DNA of 64,000 nt, from the NCBI GenBank assembly GCA_963277665.1, contig OY728159.1, forward strand, positions 1,016,755,343 to 1,016,819,342, in the 5' to 3' direction. The notes beneath the pieces were generated by a model that did no database searches, was not told the DNA's origin, and worked only from the letters and a program-made list of their open reading frames with translations. The position numbers and the translations under genes were made by a program. How positions within the stretch are numbered: the stretch's first letter is position 1; the number at the start of each line of letters is the position of its first letter. Source of the stretch: Viscum album. Lineage: Eukaryota > Streptophyta > Magnoliopsida > Santalales > Viscaceae. Positions 60,041 to 64,000 of the stretch are shown piece by piece.

Positions 60041-60905
60041 AGCCCCCCCCCCCCCACCCCGAACAGCCCCACAGACAACCCCCTACCCTCCTCCCTAAAC
60101 CCCAGACAGCCCCCCAGATAGCCCCTCAGACAGACACCCAACCCTCCTTCCTAGACCCTAGACATCCCCCTGGTATCCCCCCAGACAGCCTCCCCACCCT
60201 CCTCCCTGGACCCCGGATAGCCCCTCGAACATTCCCCCAGACTACCCCACCACTCTCCTCCCTGGACCCCTGACACCCCCCAGACAGCCCCCTAGATAGA
60301 CCCCCGGAAATCCCCCCCCCACCCTCCTCCCTGGACCTCGGACAGCCCCCTCGAACGGCCCCCTCGGACAGCCCTTACCCTACTCCCTAGCCCCGAATAG
60401 CCCCCGGACAACCTCCCCTTCCTCCTTCCTAGACCCCGGACAGACCCCCAGATAGCCCCCCACCCTCCTCCCTGGACCCTGGACAGCCCCCCGGATAGCC
60501 CCCCAGACATCCCCCTGGACAATCCCCCACCATCCACCCTGGACCTTAGACAGCCCCCTGGATAGCCCCCCAGACATCCCCCTAAACAGCCACCCCCACC
60601 CTCCTCCCTGGACCCCGAACAACCCCCCACCCTCCTCCCTAGACCCCAGAAAAACCCCAGACAACCCCCCAGATATCCCCCCACCCTCATCCCTAAACCC
60701 CGGACATCCCCCCCCCCATTCTTCCTAGACCCCAAATATTCCCCCTCCCCCACCCTCCTCCCTGGACCCTAGACAGCCCCCCACCCTCCTCCCTTGATCC
60801 TGGACACCCCCCCCCCCGCCCTTCTTCCTAGACCCCGGTCAGCCCCCCGGACAGCCCTCCCACCCTCCCTGGACCCCGTACGACCCCCCGACCTGACACC
60901 CCAAC
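60041..60905 (+). repeat. C-rich minisatellite array, right side of CACTA
   Basis: Irregular units around the phrases caccctcctccctggacccc and ggacagccccccagacagcc. It shares the GGACAGCCCC core with 53371-54290 but adds the caccctcctccctgga phrase. It starts with a C homopolymer at 60041. Gly-rich minus-strand ORFs (60292-60753 and others) are artefacts of the repeat. Confidence 0.92.
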
Positions 60906-61082
60906 ATTGGGTGAGTGAAGATTTGGCATATATAAAACATCACGATAATTCACGAAATGCTAAGGACCACCAACCCTGATTTTGGAGACAATTGCACTCT
61001 TAATTCGGAGTCTTGGATCCCAATCTAAACTCTCTTCAATATTCACCCTAAATCCCAACGAAAAGGAGGTATTTAGAGTTTT
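60906..61082. other. unique spacer between C-rich array and satellite
   Basis: About 175 bp of non-repetitive sequence. No CACTA right terminus (cttgtagtg or ctcgtagtg) is visible here. Confidence 0.5.
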
Positions 61083-64000
61083 TTAAAACTGACCTAACGC
61101 ATTATGATTATGTTGATACATTAGGACAACGATCCATGGTTTATATGTGACATGTAAGAGTTAACCCCGCCTCACTCTGAGGCACGGTGTGGATGGTATC
61201 ACACGAAGTGTCTTTCTTTTGTATAAAATGCACACCCTTTTAAGTAAAAACAATTGGCATACGGAAAACCAACCAAACATATTCAGATTGTTTTAATACA
61301 TTATCACAAGGATCCATGGTTTATTTTTGACATGTATGATTCAACCCTACCTCAATTTGAGGCACAGTGTGGCCGGTACCACTCAAAGTGTCTCACTTTT
61401 ATTTGAAATGGACAATATTTTAAGTCAAAACAACAACTACCATATAGAAAACCAACCAAACACATTCAAATTCTATTTATACTTTAGTAAAATTATCAAT
61501 TGGTCATATGTGATGTGTACGAGTCAACTCTACCTCAATCCGAGGCACAGTGTGGTCGGTATCACTCGAAGTGTCTTTATTTTGTATGAAATGGACAACA
61601 TTTTAAGTCAAAACAACAACTAGAATACGGAAAAGTGACCTAACGCATTCTTATTTTGTTGATACTTTAGGAAAATTATCCATGGGTCATATTTTACATG
61701 TAAGAGTCAACCCTGCCTCAATCTAAGGCACGGTGTGGCTAGTATTACTCAAAGTGTCTTTCTTTTGTTTAAAATGGACAACATTTTAGGTGAAAACAAC
61801 AACTAGAATACAGAAAACCAACCAAATGCATTCAAATTTGGTTGATACTTTAGTAAAACGACCCATGGGTTATATATGACGTGTAAGAGTCATCCCCACC
61901 TTAATCTGAGGTACGGTGTGGCCGGTATCACTCAATGTGTGTTTCTTTTGTTTGAAATGGACAACATTTTAAGTCAAAACAACAACCGGCATACGTAAAA
62001 CTTACCTAATGCATTCGGATTGTGTTGATACATTAGGAAAACATTCCATGGGTCATATGTGATGTGTACATGTCAACCCCGCCTCAATTTGAGGCACAGT
62101 GTTGCTGGTATCACTCAAAGTTTCTTTCTTTTGTTTAAAATGGACACTCTTTTATGTAAAAACAAATGGCTTATGGAAAACTGACCAAACATATTTAGAA
62201 TGTGATGATACATTAGAAAAATGACCCATGGGTCATTTTTAACATGTATGATTCAACCCTGCCTCAATAAAAGGTACATTGTGGCCCTTATTACTCAAAG
62301 TGTATTTCTTTTGAATAAAATGGACAACATTTTAAGTGAAAACAACAACTGGCATACAGAAAACCAACCAAAAGCAATAGGATTCTATTGATACTATAGA
62401 AAAATGATCCATGGGTCATATATGATGTTTAAAATTCATATTATACTCAATACAAGTCATGTTGTGGCTGGTATCACTCAAAGTGTCTTTCTTTTGTTTG
62501 AAATGGACAACATTTTAAGTCAAAACAACAACTGGCATATGGAAAACTGACATAATCAATTCATATTGTGTTGATAATTTTGGGAAATGATCCATACATA
62601 ATATTTGATGTCTACACGTCAACATCTCCTCAATATGAGGCACGGTGTGTCCAGTATCACTCAAAGTGACTTTCTTTTGTTTAAAATGGACACTCTTTTA
62701 AGTAAAAACAATTGGCATACGGAAAACCAACCAAACAAATCCGGATTGTGTTGATACTTTATCAAAAGGATCCCTGGGTAATTTGTGATAGGTATGAGTC
62801 AACCCTGCCTCAATCTGAGGTATGGTGTTGTCGATACCACTCAAAGTGTCTAACTTTTATTTGAAATGGACAACATTTTAACTGAAAACAACAACTGACA
62901 TTCAGAAAACCAACCAAACGCATTCGTATTGTCTTGATACATTAGGATAACTATACATGGGTCATTTTTGACATTTATGATTCAACCACTTCTTATTATA
63001 AGGCATGGTGTGGCCGATACCACTCAAAGTGTATCACCATTATTTGAAATGGACAACATTTTAAGTCAAAACAACAACTGACCTATAGAAAACCAAACTA
63101 AAACATTTATATTGTGTTGATACTTTTTGAAAATGATACATGGGTCATATGTGATGTGTAAGATTCAAAACCTCCTCAATCTAAGGTATGGTGTGGCCAG
63201 TATCACTTAAAGTGTCTTTCTTTTTTTTTTAAAATGGACACCCTTTTAAGTAAAAATAACTTGCATAAGAAAACCAAACAAACGTATTTGTATTGTGTCT
63301 ATACTTTAGTAAAAGGATCCATGGTTTATTTTTGATGTTTTCGAGTCTACCCCACCTCAATCTGAGGCATGGCGTGGCTGGTACCACTCAATGTGTCTCA
63401 CTTTTATTTAAAATGGACAACATTTTAAGTGAAAACAAAAACTGGCATACATAAAAATAACTAAACACATTCATATTTTGTTGATACTTTAGGAAAATTA
63501 TCCATGGGTCATATGTGATGTGTGTGATTCAACCTTGCCTCAATCCGAGGCATGGTGTGTCTGGTGCCACATGAAGTGTCTTTCTTTTGTTTGAAATGGA
63601 CAACATTTTAATTCAAAACAACAACTGGCATACAGAAAACTGAACTAACGCATTAGGATTATGTTGATACTTTAGGAAAATGATAAATTGGTCATATGTG
63701 ACGTGTAATAGTCACCCCCGCCTCAATCTAAGTCACGGTGTGGCCAGTATCACTCGAAGTCTTTATTTTTTTTAAAATTGACACCCTTTTAAGTAAAAAC
63801 AAAAACTTGCATATAGAAAACCAACCAAACGTATTCTGACTGTGTTGATACTTTAGTACAAGGATCCATGGTTCATTTTTTATGTGTAAGAGTAAAACCC
63901 TCCTCAATCCAAGGCATGGTGTGGCTAGTACCACTCAAAGAATCTCACTTTTATTTGAAATGGACAACATTTTAAGTGAAAACAACTACTGTCATACGGA
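61083..64000 (+). repeat. ~182-bp tandem satellite, 16 monomers, runs off the window
   Basis: The landmark atccatggg/ttat recurs at about 61131, 61311, 61494, 61677, 61861, 62045, 62222, 62406, 62590, 62769, 62950, 63133, 63316, 63501, 63687 and 63863, so monomers are about 180-184 bp. Each has cctcaatctgaggcacggtg, gtatcactcaaagtg, tttgaaatggacaac and a homologue of actggcatacggaaaacc. The ORFs 61327-61623 and 63728-63934 are monomer sequence. The right end lies beyond 64000. Confidence 0.95.

Larger units (their letters stand above)
51750..60905 (+). mobile_element. CACTA (En/Spm) DNA transposon, right end not located
   Basis: The left end is CACTACGAGAACTTG, the diagnostic CACTA terminus, inserted into gypsy III gag. 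Next come subterminal palindromes, G/C arrays, a TNP2-type transposase and a second gene, the standard En/Spm plan. I found no inverted terminus (ttctcgtagtg) by reading to 64000. The element therefore either runs on through the satellite or has lost its right end. The end coordinate given is the end of the last recognisable internal array. Confidence 0.85.

Noticed and set aside
61083..64000. Possible CRISPR array because of regular repeats
   Set aside because: Units are contiguous ~182-bp homologous monomers with no unique spacers, in a plant-like context.

Overview
This window is repeat-dominated, AT-rich nuclear DNA of a plant, almost certainly a seed plant with a large, transposon-filled genome. 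I found no intact host gene, no functional tRNA or rRNA gene and nothing bacterial or organellar. The species cannot be named from the sequence. Nearly everything recognisable is a decayed transposable element. Reading frames break at many TGA/TAG codons where the family has Arg or Gln, as expected from old C-to-T decay of methylated DNA.

Layout. (1) About 22-17335: a Ty3/gypsy chromovirus of Tekay/Del type (gypsy I) with ~2.7-3.0 kb LTRs and decayed gag, protease, RT, RNase H and integrase on the + strand. Its gag is split by a second element at 3455-10136, in minus orientation, with two ~1746-bp LTRs, a clear initiator-Met-type primer-binding site, a polypurine tract and no recognisable coding interior (a LARD-like non-autonomous element). 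The 5-bp target duplication is still visible (ctctt/ctatt). (2) 17336-20060: non-coding sequence holding a composite minus-strand SINE at 18392-19232, with two tandem 234-bp tRNA-headed units, a third tRNA-like module, a CTACAGTACC-rich tract and an A-tail, flanked by a 15-bp target duplication. (3) 20061-~29994: a Ty1/copia element of SIRE/Maximus type with ~2.1 kb LTRs. (4) 29995-31880: C-rich non-coding sequence. (5) 31880-40205: a second gypsy chromovirus (gypsy II) with pol but apparently no gag, a truncated 5' LTR and a ~3.9 kb 3' LTR with a TATA box. (6) 40206-45749: unresolved sequence with LTR-like motifs. (7) 45750-51749: a third gypsy (gypsy III), with a ~4.5 kb 5' LTR, PBS and gag, whose remainder is displaced by the next element. 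(8) From 51750: a CACTA (En/Spm) DNA transposon with terminal CACTACGAGAA, subterminal palindromes, a G-rich array that flips into its C-rich complement (52536-54290), a TNP2-type transposase pseudogene with recognisable introns, a second TNPA-like gene ending in a very acidic tail, and another C-rich array (60041-60905). (9) 61083-64000 and beyond: a ~182-bp tandem satellite in which much of the array is organised as ~547-bp trimers.

The genes here served their own transposition; none is likely to work now. I found no new enzymatic or defence system. The points most worth follow-up are the composite SINE multimer, the inverted G/C mega-array inside the CACTA element, and the higher-order satellite next to (or inside) that CACTA element.
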